DNA of 64,000 nt from Microvirga thermotolerans. Its GTDB lineage: Bacteria; Pseudomonadota; Alphaproteobacteria; Rhizobiales; Beijerinckiaceae. The stretch spans positions 1,518,001 through 1,582,000 of the forward strand of contig NZ_CP045423.1 of NCBI RefSeq assembly GCF_009363855.1, read 5' to 3'. The stretch's first letter is position 1. Every line of letters begins with the position of its first letter. Under the pieces are notes generated by a model. That model was not told the origin of the DNA and made no database searches. It saw only the letters and a program-made list of their open reading frames with translations. The translations under genes were made by a program, and so were the position numbers. Of the stretch, positions 18,119 to 27,514 are shown in pieces.

Positions 18119-19564
18119 TCAGGAGAAGTATGCGTCCCACATGAGATTCCGGAATAGGAGGCCGGGATCATAGTGGCGCTTGCGCTCAATGAAGGCGTCA
18201 TACTGCGGATAGGCGCGCCGGACCTGGTCCCTCCGCGCGTGCAGGCGATAGGGCAAGTAGAAGCTTCCTCCGATCTCCAAGACGCCGTCGATCAATTCTT
18301 CGGTCATGCGCATCATGCCGGCTTCCGCCTCCGGAGACATTTCCTGCGAGAATGACATGACCGCCGCTATTCTCTTCATCGGTGAATAAGCAAGGACGCT
18401 GAGATCGTCCTGATCGACATATCGCAGAGTAATGTTGAGAAGGTCTTGACCTGAACGCGGAATGACCTTCCTGCAGAGAGAAAGAAACTCCGCGAACTTC
18501 TCCGGCGGGACGAAGTATTCGTGCAGGATATCCGTGAAGCGTCGGTTCCTGCCTGCCAGTTCCGAGACCGGCGAGTTCAAGAGCGTGTTGCGGGTAAAGG
18601 TCCCGGACGAAAGCGACGGAGCGACAACGGTCTCCGCGAACCAGCGGATGCGCTTGCCCGTATCCCATCCGGTCTGGGCCCGGTAGATCTCGCGCATGAG
18701 CAGAGCCATTTCGCTGCCCGATGCAGCGGGAGGGATTGTGCCGTCAGGCGCCGGCTCGCGGCGAAACGCGACGAGAATCGCCTCGTGAAGGAAATTCGCC
18801 TCGGCGACGGAGACGCGGCCATATGCCATGGATGTCAAGGGATCGCTGGTGGCCTTCAGCAAGCGATGGGGAAAGTCCTCGGCGGGAAATGTGCTGAAGG
18901 TCGGCTTCAGCAGGGTATTGGGGACCATCTCGACTTCGAGATCCAGAATGATCCCGAACAATCCATAGCCACCCAATGCAAGGGCAAACAGCTCTGCGTT
19001 TTCAGTTCGTGAGCAGTTCAGGATTGTTCCATCGGAAAGCATGATGCGAATGGAGCGAACGGTCGTCCCGAACGGGCCATGAGGGACGGCCCAGCCATGG
19101 GCATTGACGGAAAAGGTGCTTGCGACACCGAAGTCATTGTTCGACTGCATCACGGCGGGCGAATACCCGAGCGGGTCGAGGGCTTCGATCACGTCACGCC
19201 AGCGGGTTCCGGCTCCGACGAGATAAACGCCTTTCTCTGGAAGCAGATAAAAGCGGGAAGGTGCGAGGGTGATAGCCGTTCCATCGCGTGGCAGGCTCTG
19301 TCCCCCAAGGGAATGCCGCGCCGCTCCAACGGCAACCGGCCTTTTCGCGGTCGATGCCTCCTTCAGTTCCTGCCGAAGCCGTTCGATGAACGCTCCATCC
19401 TGGGTCTCCGCCATCCAATGTCTGGCAACGGGGGTTGGATTGAGGCGGCTCGCATCGTTTAGAACGAGGCGCGGCTCAGCGGCGTAAGCCTGGAGCCGGT
19501 TCAGGGGCAGGGCTGCGCTGCCGGCGCCAACAATCAACGAGCGTCTGGTCAACTCTTTCATCAA
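18119..19564 (-). CDS. Tat-exported FAD-binding oxidoreductase
   Basis: A 481-residue flavoprotein of the PCMH/vanillyl-alcohol oxidase fold. It opens with a twin-arginine signal (ELTRRSLIVGAGSAALPL, cleavage likely after AYA), so it should be exported folded. The FAD domain shows GAARHSLGGQSLPRDGTAI, GTRWRDVIEALD, and SVNAHGWAVPHGPFGTTV. The C-terminal part ends YPQYDAFIERKRHYDPGLLF, as in aldonolactone and DprE1-like oxidases. Substrate is unknown. The gene looks less GC-rich than its neighbours and stands alone between miaA and the RMD1 gene, so recent acquisition is possible. Confidence 0.82.
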   Translation of the reverse strand: MMKELTRRSLIVGAGSAALPLNRLQAYAAEPRLVLNDASRLNPTPVARHWMAETQDGAFIERLRQELKEASTAKRPVAVGAARHSLGGQSLPRDGTAITLAPSRFYLLPEKGVYLVGAGTRWRDVIEALDPLGYSPAVMQSNNDFGVASTFSVNAHGWAVPHGPFGTTVRSIRIMLSDGTILNCSRTENAELFALALGGYGLFGIILDLEVEMVPNTLLKPTFSTFPAEDFPHRLLKATSDPLTSMAYGRVSVAEANFLHEAILVAFRREPAPDGTIPPAASGSEMALLMREIYRAQTGWDTGKRIRWFAETVVAPSLSSGTFTRNTLLNSPVSELAGRNRRFTDILHEYFVPPEKFAEFLSLCRKVIPRSGQDLLNITLRYVDQDDLSVLAYSPMKRIAAVMSFSQEMSPEAEAGMMRMTEELIDGVLEIGGSFYLPYRLHARRDQVRRAYPQYDAFIERKRHYDPGLLFRNLMWDAYFS

Positions 19565-19631
19565 TTGCGTAATAACACTGCAAAACAGAAAGAGAAATGG
19601 CTCTTGGCTGGGACCGTCTGATAAGCGTCTA

Positions 19632-20459
19632 TCAATGCCCGCTCGTTCCGGTCGCCATCTGGTAGAAGGTGATGACGATCTCGAAGACGATCAGGATGAC
19701 GATGATGAGTTCGAGCCGGAGGGAGCGCTCGGTGTCGATGAGGTCGGTGAGGGCCTGGGTCGTGTCGCCGATCACGTCGAGCTTGCGGTAGAGGGCGTTG
19801 GCCCGCTCCTTCAGCTCGTACTCGTCCTCCAGGCGGGCGTAGAGGCGCTCCAGGTCGGGCCGGTCCCAGAGCACGTCCGGCTTCTCCTCCACCGCCACGC
19901 GGCCCGAGACCCGCTGGCGGACGAGGAGGGCATTGCCCACGTGCTTGAGGATCTCCCGGCGTCCGCCGGGGCGCTTGCCCTTCTCGGCGAGGAAGCGGGC
20001 GAAGGGCTCCATCACGTCGAAGACGGCGGCCGCCTCGCGCTCGTCCCGGGAGAGGGCGGCGCTCTTAGCGAGGGCGTCGGCGATCACGATGAGGCGCTCC
20101 GTCGAGAGCGTCCGCACGTAGATCGGCCCGCCCGGGGGAATCTGGTCGTCCTTGTCCGGGGAGATCTCGATGACGGCGGTCTCCTCCTCGTGGCGGGCGA
20201 ACTCACCGACGATCCGCTGGCGGAGGCCGCGGATCACCTCGTCCTCCTCCAGGGGGGTGAGCCCCACGAGGACCGCGACCCCGAAGCGGAAAAGAGCCAC
20301 GAAACCCTCCTGCCCCGCCCGGAAGGCGAGGGGAGACGTGGAGAGCACGTCGCTGCGCTCGAGCCCGGCCACGTCCAGCCTGTCGCCCAGAAGCAGGGCG
20401 CGGGCGGTGATGCGCGGGCCGCGGGAGGGAGTGTCGGAGGGGGAAACGGTGTCGGTCAT
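19632..20459 (-). CDS. RMD1/YagE (DUF155) family membrane protein
   Basis: A 275-residue protein starting at the ATG complementary to 20457-20459. The body shows FVALFRFGVAVLVGLTPLEE and IVGEFARHEEETAVIEISPD. Near the end, DTTQALTDLIDTERSLRLE leads into one C-terminal membrane segment (IIVILIVFEIVITFYQMAT). This layout is that of the DUF155/RMD1 family, whose eukaryotic members act in mitochondria; the bacterial function is unknown. It is divergent from the ilvI leader. Confidence 0.85.
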   Translation of the reverse strand: MTDTVSPSDTPSRGPRITARALLLGDRLDVAGLERSDVLSTSPLAFRAGQEGFVALFRFGVAVLVGLTPLEEDEVIRGLRQRIVGEFARHEEETAVIEISPDKDDQIPPGGPIYVRTLSTERLIVIADALAKSAALSRDEREAAAVFDVMEPFARFLAEKGKRPGGRREILKHVGNALLVRQRVSGRVAVEEKPDVLWDRPDLERLYARLEDEYELKERANALYRKLDVIGDTTQALTDLIDTERSLRLELIIVILIVFEIVITFYQMATGTSGH

Positions 20460-20584
20460 GATCAACAGGCTGATGGCTCCGGCACCATAAGAGCTAGACC
20501 GTGGAATGCAAAAGGCGAGGCGCTTGACCGGATGAAAAGCATGGGCTAGCGTCGGCGCAACTTTCGAACAGGAAAGCCGCATTC

Positions 20585-20635
20585 ATGCGCAAGCTTATTC
20601 TCGTAGTAGGAGCGCCATCGACGGAGCGGGGCTGA
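20585..20635 (+). CDS. ilvI leader peptide
   Basis: A 16-residue frame, [16 protein letters not shown], with AGGAA about 9 bases before its ATG. Codons 4-8 are CTT ATT CTC GTA GTA, a run of Leu-Ile-Leu-Val-Val using codons that are unusual in this GC-rich DNA. It is followed by mutually placed stems and a terminator before the acetolactate synthase gene. This is the layout of a transcription attenuator that senses branched-chain aminoacyl-tRNA. Confidence 0.85.
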   Translation: MRKLILVVGAPSTERG

Positions 20636-20683
20636 ACCCGCAGGTCCGGCGATGGCGCACAGGCCCCCACTGGGGCCTTTTTT
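20612..20683 (+). promoter_or_regulatory. Attenuator for ilvI: stems plus terminator
   Basis: GCGCCATCG (20612-20620), inside the leader frame, pairs with CGATGGCGC (20650-20658). It is followed by the terminator AGGCCCC/GGGGCCT (20661-20667 with 20672-20678, loop CACT) and a T run to 20683. Ribosome stalling at the Leu/Ile/Val codons would be expected to shift the pairing. The antiterminator partner is not resolved here. Confidence 0.8.
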
Positions 20684-20733
20684 ATTGCCCAAATTCCCCC
20701 ACGACAGCGAAGAGACCAGACGGAGCGAGAGAC

Positions 20734-22506
20734 ATGAGCGAGACGATGACGGGAGCCGAAATGGTGATCCGCGCTCTCCAGGACCAGGGGGTCGAGCACA
20801 TCTTCGGCTATCCCGGAGGCGCCGTGCTGCCGATCTACGACGCCCTCTTCCACCAGGACAAGGTCCGGCACGTCCTCGTCCGTCACGAGCAGGGGGCGGT
20901 CCATGCGGCCGAGGGCTATGCCCGCTCCTCCGGCAAGCCGGGCGTGGTGCTGGTGACCTCCGGCCCCGGCGCGACGAACGCGGTGACGGGCCTGGCCGAC
21001 GCCATGATGGATTCCATCCCGCTGGTGTGCATCACGGGGCAGGTGCCGACCCATCTCATCGGCTCCGACGCCTTCCAGGAATGCGATACGGTCGGCATCA
21101 CCCGCCACTGCACCAAGCACAACTACCTCGTGAAATCCATCGAGGACCTGCCGCGGATCCTGCACGAGGCGTTCTACGTGGCCACGAACGGGCGGCCCGG
21201 CCCCGTGGTGGTGGACCTGCCGAAGGACATCCAGTTCAAGACCGGGACCTACGTGCGCCCGGCGAACAACCAGCACAAGACCTATCATCCCAACGTCAAG
21301 GGCGACATGGAGCGCATCCGCGCTGCCATCGAGCTGATGGCGAAGGCGAAGCGGCCGGTCTTCTACACGGGCGGCGGCGTCATCAACTCGGGTCCGCACG
21401 CCTCCGCGCTCCTGCGCGAGCTGGTGCGGCTGACCGGCTTCCCCGTCACCTCGACGCTCATGGGGCTCGGCGCCTATCCGGGGTCCGATCCGCAGTTCCT
21501 CGGCATGGTCGGCATGCACGGAACCTACGAATCGAACCTGGCGATGCACGAATGCGACGTGATGATCAACATCGGCGCGCGTTTCGACGACCGCATCACG
21601 GGCCGGCTCGATGCCTTCTCGCCCTATTCCAAGCGCATTCACGTGGATATCGACCCGTCCTCGATCAACAAGAACGTGAAGGTGGACATCCCCATCGTCG
21701 GCGACTGCGCGCACGTGCTCGAGGACATGGTGCGCCTGTGGCGGCAGAATGCGCCGCAGGTGGACAAGGTCGCTCTCAAGGAGTGGTGGAACAAGATCGA
21801 GGGATGGCGGGCGCGCAACTGCCTCGCCTACCGGAACTCCTCCGAGACCATCAAGCCGCAATACGCGATCCAGCGCCTCTACGAGCTCACCAAGGACCGG
21901 GAAACCTACGTCACGACGGAGGTCGGCCAACACCAGATGTGGGCGGCGCAGTACTTCAGGTTCGAGGAGCCGAACCGCTGGATGACGTCCGGCGGCCACG
22001 GCACCATGGGCTACGGGCTGCCCGCGGCGGTCGGCGCGCAGCTCGCGCATCCCGACGCCCTCGTCATCGACATCGCGGGCGAGGCCTCGATCCAGATGAT
22101 GCTGCAGGAAATGTCCACGGCCCTGCAGTACGACCTGCCGATCAAGGTGTTCATCCTCAACAACGAATACATGGGCATGGTGCGCCAGTGGCAGGAGCTC
22201 CTGCATGGCGGGCGCTACTCCCACAGCTATTCGGAATCGCTGCCCGACTTCGTGAAGCTTGCCGAAGCCTACGGCGGCGTCGGTCTCCGCTGCGAGAAGC
22301 CGGCGGAGCTCGACGACGCGATCCGCACCATGATCGACACGAAGCGGCCCGTCATCCTCGACTGCATCGTCGACAAGACCGAGAACTGCTTCCCGATGAT
22401 CCCCTCAGGCAAGGCGCACAACGAGATGCTGCTCAACGACTATCTCGGCGAGGCCGGAACCGACATCGGCTCCGTCATCGACGAGAAGGGCAAGATGCTG
22501 GTCTGA
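20734..22506 (+). CDS. ilvI: Acetolactate synthase, large subunit
   Basis: A 590-residue thiamine-diphosphate enzyme making acetolactate or acetohydroxybutyrate, the first shared step of Val/Leu/Ile synthesis. [20 protein letters not shown] opens the pyrimidine-binding domain, [16 protein letters not shown] holds the catalytic Glu, and [18 protein letters not shown] lies in the TPP domain. It is preceded by a Leu-Ile-Val leader and attenuator. The regulatory subunit gene lies 0.8 kb on, separated by a GST gene. The large subunit is called ilvB or ilvI in different genomes. Confidence 0.97.
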   Translation: MSETMTGAEMVIRALQDQGVEHIFGYPGGAVLPIYDALFHQDKVRHVLVRHEQGAVHAAEGYARSSGKPGVVLVTSGPGATNAVTGLADAMMDSIPLVCITGQVPTHLIGSDAFQECDTVGITRHCTKHNYLVKSIEDLPRILHEAFYVATNGRPGPVVVDLPKDIQFKTGTYVRPANNQHKTYHPNVKGDMERIRAAIELMAKAKRPVFYTGGGVINSGPHASALLRELVRLTGFPVTSTLMGLGAYPGSDPQFLGMVGMHGTYESNLAMHECDVMINIGARFDDRITGRLDAFSPYSKRIHVDIDPSSINKNVKVDIPIVGDCAHVLEDMVRLWRQNAPQVDKVALKEWWNKIEGWRARNCLAYRNSSETIKPQYAIQRLYELTKDRETYVTTEVGQHQMWAAQYFRFEEPNRWMTSGGHGTMGYGLPAAVGAQLAHPDALVIDIAGEASIQMMLQEMSTALQYDLPIKVFILNNEYMGMVRQWQELLHGGRYSHSYSESLPDFVKLAEAYGGVGLRCEKPAELDDAIRTMIDTKRPVILDCIVDKTENCFPMIPSGKAHNEMLLNDYLGEAGTDIGSVIDEKGKMLV

Positions 22507-22522
22507 TGTATGAGAGAGAGAA

Positions 22523-22546
22523 CCCCTCTCACGGATCGGAGAGGGG
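22523..22546 (+). repeat. Hairpin between ilvI and the GST gene
   Basis: CCCCTCTC (22523-22530) pairs perfectly with GAGAGGGG (22539-22546). No T run follows on this strand, so it is more likely an RNA-stability element or part of a dispersed repeat than a terminator. Confidence 0.5.
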
Positions 22547-22559
22547 AAAGGGTCCTGCC

Positions 22560-23240
22560 ATGCCAACGCTCGTGATCGGCAACAAGCTCTATTCCTCCTG
22601 GTCGATGCGGCCGTGGCTGCTGATGAAGCAGCTCGGCGTCGCCTTCGACGAGGTGCTCGTTCCGCTCGACCTCCCCGACACCCGGACCCGGGTGCTCGCC
22701 TATTCGCCCGCCGGCAAGGTGCCCGTTCTCGTCGACGGGGACGTGACCGTGTGGGAAACCCTCGCAATCATGGAATATGTCGGCGATGCCTATGGCGCGC
22801 CCGTCTGGCCGGAGGACCGCAAGGCGCGGGCCATGGCGCGGGTGGTGGCGAGCGAGATGCACGCAGGCTTCCAGGCGTTGCGCTCGGCATGCCCCATGAA
22901 TCTCGGCAAGAAATACGCAACCCGCGACAGGGGCGAGGCGGTGGCCCGCGACGTCGCGCGGTTCTCCGAGATCGTCCGGGATGCGCGCAAGCGCTTCGGC
23001 GTCGGCGGCCCGTTCCTGTTCGGCGCCTTCTCGGCGGCGGACGCCATGTATGCGCCCCTCGCGACCCGCCTCGACACCTATTCCATCCCTCTCGACGGCA
23101 CCACGCAGGCCTATGTGGACGCAATCCTCGCCTTGCCCGCCTTCCAGGAATGGCGGCAGGCCGGGCTGAAGGAGGAATGGGTGGTGGAAGCCGACGAGGT
23201 CGACGAGGAGCCGGTCGCGGTCTACCGCGGCGCGGCCTGA
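22560..23240 (+). CDS. Glutathione S-transferase family protein
   Basis: A 226-residue GST-fold protein. The thioredoxin-like N-terminal domain shows LVIGNKLYSSWSMRPWLLMK with the SxxS region where the catalytic Ser/Cys would be, then GKVPVLVDGDVTVWETLAI with the cis-Pro and the ES/ET glutathione site. The C-terminal helical domain starts near residue 85. It resembles the zeta/maleylacetoacetate-isomerase-like group. It lies between the two acetolactate synthase subunit genes on the same strand, an odd place. Substrate is unknown. Confidence 0.87.
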   Translation: MPTLVIGNKLYSSWSMRPWLLMKQLGVAFDEVLVPLDLPDTRTRVLAYSPAGKVPVLVDGDVTVWETLAIMEYVGDAYGAPVWPEDRKARAMARVVASEMHAGFQALRSACPMNLGKKYATRDRGEAVARDVARFSEIVRDARKRFGVGGPFLFGAFSAADAMYAPLATRLDTYSIPLDGTTQAYVDAILALPAFQEWRQAGLKEEWVVEADEVDEEPVAVYRGAA

Positions 23241-23294
23241 GGGAAGCGCAAGCCCGGCGCAACCAGAGCCATCCCACAACCAAACCGGAAAACC

Positions 23295-23837
23295 ATGAGC
23301 CAGATGAGCACCCACTATCCCGGCGCAACCCGGGTCGAACCCATCAGCCGGCATACCCTCGCGATCATCGTCGACAACGAGCCGGGCGTCCTCGCCCGCA
23401 TTGCGGGCCTGTTCTCGGGACGCGGCTACAACATCGAGAGCCTCACCGTCACGGAGACGGAGCATGAGGCGCACATCTCGCGCATCACCATCGTGACGGC
23501 GGGGACGGACAGCATCATCGAGCAGATCAAGAGCCAGCTCGAGCGTCTCGTGCCCGTTCACCGGGTGGTGGACCTGACGCTCACCGGCGATGCGGTGGAG
23601 CGGGAGCTCTGCCTCGTGAAGGTGGTCGGCAAGGGCGACCACCGGGTGGAGGCCATGCGCCTCGCCTCCGCCTTCGGCGCCCGCACCATGGACGCGACCC
23701 TCAACTCCTTCGTCTACGAGCTCACCGGCACGACCGAGGAGGTGGAACGCTTCATCAAGCTGATGACCGCCGTCGGGCTGGTCGAGGTGTCCCGCACCGG
23801 CGTCGCCGCCATGGCGCGCGGGGCGGAGAGCATGTGA
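23295..23837 (+). CDS. ilvH: Acetolactate synthase, small regulatory subunit
   Basis: A 180-residue regulatory subunit. The N-terminal ACT domain is HTLAIIVDNEPGVLARIAGL followed by FSGRGYNIESLTVTETE, which binds valine for feedback control. The C-terminal domain includes GARTMDATLNSFVYELTGT. It activates the large subunit encoded upstream. The stop overlaps the start of the NUDIX gene by 4 bases. Confidence 0.96.
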   Translation: MSQMSTHYPGATRVEPISRHTLAIIVDNEPGVLARIAGLFSGRGYNIESLTVTETEHEAHISRITIVTAGTDSIIEQIKSQLERLVPVHRVVDLTLTGDAVERELCLVKVVGKGDHRVEAMRLASAFGARTMDATLNSFVYELTGTTEEVERFIKLMTAVGLVEVSRTGVAAMARGAESM

Positions 23838-24337
23838 GCCCCGTCCCCGTGCCCTCCTTCCATGAAAGCTATCTCGGCCGCCTCCGCGGCGTGGTGGGCG
23901 ACCGCCTGCTGCTGATGCCCGGCTCCCGGATCGTCATCGAGGGGGAGGGCGGCCGCGTCCTCCTGCAGCGCCGGTCGGATTTCGGCGTCTGGGGTATCCC
24001 CGGCGGCGTGCCGGAGGAGGGCGAGGGCATCGTCGATGCGATCGTCCGCGAGACACGGGAGGAGACCGGGCTCACTGTCCTGGATCCGAGGCCGTTCGGC
24101 TATGCATGTCATCCGGATTTCGAGACCATCCGCTACCCGAACGGGCATGTCTGCCAGTATTTCTCGCTCATGTTCTGCGCGACCTCCTTCGAGGGCGCGC
24201 TCGGCGGGAGCGACGGCGAGAGCCTCGAACTCGCCTGGTTTGCGCCCGAGTCCCTTCCCTCCATGCTGCCGAACATGCGCCGGAGCGTGGAGGCCTATGT
24301 CCGGTTCAAGACGACCGGCGCGTTCCAGATGATATGA
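23834..24337 (+). CDS. NUDIX hydrolase
   Basis: A 167-residue protein starting at the GTG overlapping the ilvH stop. The NUDIX box is complete: GGVPEEGEGIVDAIVRETRE followed by ETGL, matching G-x5-E-x7-REUxEExGU. Such enzymes hydrolyse nucleoside diphosphates linked to another group; the substrate here is not known. Position suggests co-transcription with ilvH. Confidence 0.9.
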   Translation: MSPVPVPSFHESYLGRLRGVVGDRLLLMPGSRIVIEGEGGRVLLQRRSDFGVWGIPGGVPEEGEGIVDAIVRETREETGLTVLDPRPFGYACHPDFETIRYPNGHVCQYFSLMFCATSFEGALGGSDGESLELAWFAPESLPSMLPNMRRSVEAYVRFKTTGAFQMI

Positions 24338-24348
24338 GCACCCTTCGA

Positions 24349-24897
24349 CTAGCCCCTGAAACCGTCCTCCTCCAGGAAGGCGGCCTCCTCCGCGGTGGTC
24401 TCCCTCCCGAGGATGCCGTTCCGGTGTGGAAAGCGGCCGAAGCGGGCGATGACGTCGCGGTGATGGCGCGCCCACTTGATCGAGTCCGGATCGCCGAGGG
24501 CCTCGTTGAGGACCACCGAGCGCTCCTGGTGGCGCAGGGATTCGGAGTGCATGAAGGGCAGATAGAAGAAGCGCCGCAGCGCAGGGTCGACCCGCATGTC
24601 GTAGCCGCGCTCGATGGCGCGGTCGGCGGTGAGCAGCGCGGCAGGATCCGTCTTGTATACGTCGCGGGTGCCGCGGAACATGTTGCGGGGGAACTGGTCG
24701 AGCAGCAGCACGACGGCGAGCGCACCTTCCGGGGACAGCTCCCATTCGTTCAGGTCGCCGCGTGCGGCGGCCTGATAGGTGGTCATGAAACGGTCGCGGC
24801 AGGCGCGGTCGAAGGCCTCGTCCTTGGCGAACCATTTGTCGGGGCCGGCCTCGCGCCAGAAGGCGAGGACGTCCTGCGGAGAAGCGTATTGATCCAT
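24349..24897 (-). CDS. DUF924 family protein
   Basis: A 182-residue protein starting at the ATG complementary to 24895-24897. It shows the DUF924 features QDVLAFWREAGPDKWFAKD, LVLLLDQFPRNMFRGT-type sequence (VVLLLDQFPRNMFRGT) and FFYLPFMHSESLRHQERSV. The fold is a helical TPR-like repeat. Function is unknown. It is convergent with the NUDIX gene, ending 11 bases from it. Confidence 0.88.
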   Translation of the reverse strand: MDQYASPQDVLAFWREAGPDKWFAKDEAFDRACRDRFMTTYQAAARGDLNEWELSPEGALAVVLLLDQFPRNMFRGTRDVYKTDPAALLTADRAIERGYDMRVDPALRRFFYLPFMHSESLRHQERSVVLNEALGDPDSIKWARHHRDVIARFGRFPHRNGILGRETTAEEAAFLEEDGFRG

Positions 24898-24932
24898 GCG
24901 TGCGATTCTCCACGAACCGCACGTCATTGCAA

Positions 24933-25340
24933 TCAGGCGGGCGTTCCGGCTGTCGAAGGGGCGCTCTGGGCCGAGAAGAAGAAGACGCGCACCAGATTGG
25001 CGAAGAAGGTCAGCACGCCCGCAAGGGCGACGAAGGCCATGCCGACCGCAAGGCCCGGACGCTCATGAACGATCGACAGATAGATCCCCGCAGGAAATCC
25101 GAAGGCGGAGACGCCCGAAAGGACGAGATGAGCCTTCGCGAGCCAGGACGCCTGAAGAGCTGGATAGGACCGGTAGATCAGCCCGAACAGGGCGAGGGAG
25201 GTCCAGCCGAGCAGGTTCAGGTGCGCATGGACCGGTGCAAGCTGGAAGTCGTGAGCGGCCCCCATGTTCATCCCCAGGACGAGACCGGTCGTGAGGCAGA
25301 GGACGGAGAGCAGGATGAAGGTGATGTCGATTCGCGGCAT
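24933..25340 (-). CDS. Small membrane protein, haem-copper oxidase subunit I-like
   Basis: A 135-residue protein with four membrane segments. The second half of the first loop carries APVHAHLNLLGWTSLALFGL, a HAH motif found in subunit I of cbb3 oxidases and nitric-oxide reductases, where histidines bind haem or copper. The protein is far too short to be a full oxidase and lacks the other ligands, so it may be a stand-alone haem or metal-sensing membrane protein. It precedes DUF924 on the same strand. Start ATG is complementary to 25338-25340. Confidence 0.65.
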   Translation of the reverse strand: MPRIDITFILLSVLCLTTGLVLGMNMGAAHDFQLAPVHAHLNLLGWTSLALFGLIYRSYPALQASWLAKAHLVLSGVSAFGFPAGIYLSIVHERPGLAVGMAFVALAGVLTFFANLVRVFFFSAQSAPSTAGTPA

Positions 25341-25457
25341 GAGGCCTCCGTAGCGCAAGGTAATGTTATGTCTTTAGCCGAGGAGAAAGGAGAGCGCAAT
25401 CCGTGTGAAATGCGATTTCTCGCGAACGAAAATAACGGTTTCGCCGCTTCCTTTTGA

Positions 25458-26570
<1,113 letters not shown>

Positions 26571-26582
26571 TCGCAGCCTGTG

Positions 26583-26618
26583 GAGCGGCTTGCGGTCTCG
26601 CGTGACCGCAAGCCGCTC
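26583..26618 (+). terminator. Strong hairpin after ilvC
   Basis: A perfect 15-bp stem (26583-26597 with 26604-26618) encloses a TCGCGT loop 12 bases after the ilvC stop. Only a short T run follows, so it may end transcription with help or protect the 3' end. Confidence 0.65.
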
Positions 26619-26758
26619 GCAGGTTTCTCGCCTGGCACATGTCCGGGCGAACGACGGGCTTTCGCATTTCCCGACAAAGCGTCAGGCCCGCGAGAGGCAA
26701 GCACTTTTCGCAGGGACCCTGCGCCGAACGGGCCGAACGGAAAGCGGCGGCGCGATGC

Positions 26759-26788
26759 AAAAAAGAAAGGGGCGGTTGAGCCCACCCC
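26759..26788 (-). terminator. Rho-independent terminator of the leftward small membrane gene
   Basis: Read leftward, a 7-bp stem (26782-26788 with 26769-26775, loop GCTCAA, one G-U) is followed by TTTCTTTTTT. It lies 34 bases beyond the stop of the 118-residue membrane protein gene. Confidence 0.75.
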
Positions 26789-26821
26789 TGTTGTTGTTGC
26801 AGCCCCCACGGGTGAAACGAT

Positions 26822-27178
26822 TCACGCCACGTGATGCAGAAGCAGGACGATGGCGCTGACAATGCATAGGACATGCCCCAGCACGCGATACCGGGGCATG
26901 CAGAACTTGAAGATCCCATAGCAGATCGCCAGGGCGAGCAGGAGCCCCCAGAAACTCTCGACCAGACGGACGAGGCCCTCTTTTTCGACCGAGGGGTTGG
27001 AGATGCTCCATGTCTCGAAAAGCCAGAGCGCCGCGAACGCGATACCCCCGGTCCACCACCCGAGGTTCTGCCACGCAGGCGGCAGACCGGGCAGGGGCCC
27101 CCCTACCGCTCCGGCCGTGAGCCGGAGGGTGGAATCGTCGTCGTACCAATCGTACGGATCTGACGGGCTCTGTTTCAT
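26822..27178 (-). CDS. Hypothetical membrane protein
   Basis: A 118-residue protein starting MKQSPSDPYDWYDDDSTLRL (ATG complementary to 27176-27178; a longer start exists at 27217). After a soluble, acidic N-terminal 45 residues come three likely membrane segments: WWTGGIAFAALWLFETW, SFWGLLLALAICYGIF and VLGHVLCIVSAIVLLLHH. No known family is recognised. A terminator follows, supporting a real transcription unit. Confidence 0.6.
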   Translation of the reverse strand: MKQSPSDPYDWYDDDSTLRLTAGAVGGPLPGLPPAWQNLGWWTGGIAFAALWLFETWSISNPSVEKEGLVRLVESFWGLLLALAICYGIFKFCMPRYRVLGHVLCIVSAIVLLLHHVA

Positions 27179-27291
27179 GACATTGCTTTGCGTTAAGGCA
27201 ATGCCGCGTTGTAGCATTGCTATACGCGCCTGACACCTGTCGAAACAGAGAGGAAGGCCCAGAAAATGCCGTAACGGAGCCGGTCGCCGCG

Positions 27292-27447
27292 CTACTGGGT
27301 GTTGCTCCTCGTGTTGTCGGCCTTGTTGTTGCTTTGCTTGCCGGGGTCGAGGCGCTTCTTGGTGGTGCCGCCGGAGCCCCGGGTCATGTCGCCGGGATGC
27401 TTCTTGCTCTCTGCGGAATTGTCGCCGCTCATCTTGCCTTTACCCAT
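27292..27447 (-). CDS. 51-residue hydrophilic small protein
   Basis: A short gene with an excellent GAGGAGG ribosome site 6 bases before its ATG (complement of 27445-27447). The product begins MGKGKMSGDNSAESKKHPGD and ends NKADNTRSNTQ. It is rich in K, G, S, T, N and D, lacks hydrophobic residues and is probably disordered, like many stress-induced small proteins; that comparison is only compositional. No family is recognised. Confidence 0.65.
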   Translation of the reverse strand: MGKGKMSGDNSAESKKHPGDMTRGSGGTTKKRLDPGKQSNNKADNTRSNTQ

Positions 27448-27514
27448 GAAAACCTCCTCGGATGCAGGGGGTCAATGATGCGGGCTACGGGCGGTTCCCT
27501 CCGCCGGGCGGCTG

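Noticed and set aside
26755-26859. Short Leu-rich frame after ilvC considered as another leader peptide
   Set aside because: It lies downstream of ilvC and opposite a terminator, with no biosynthetic gene following on that strand.
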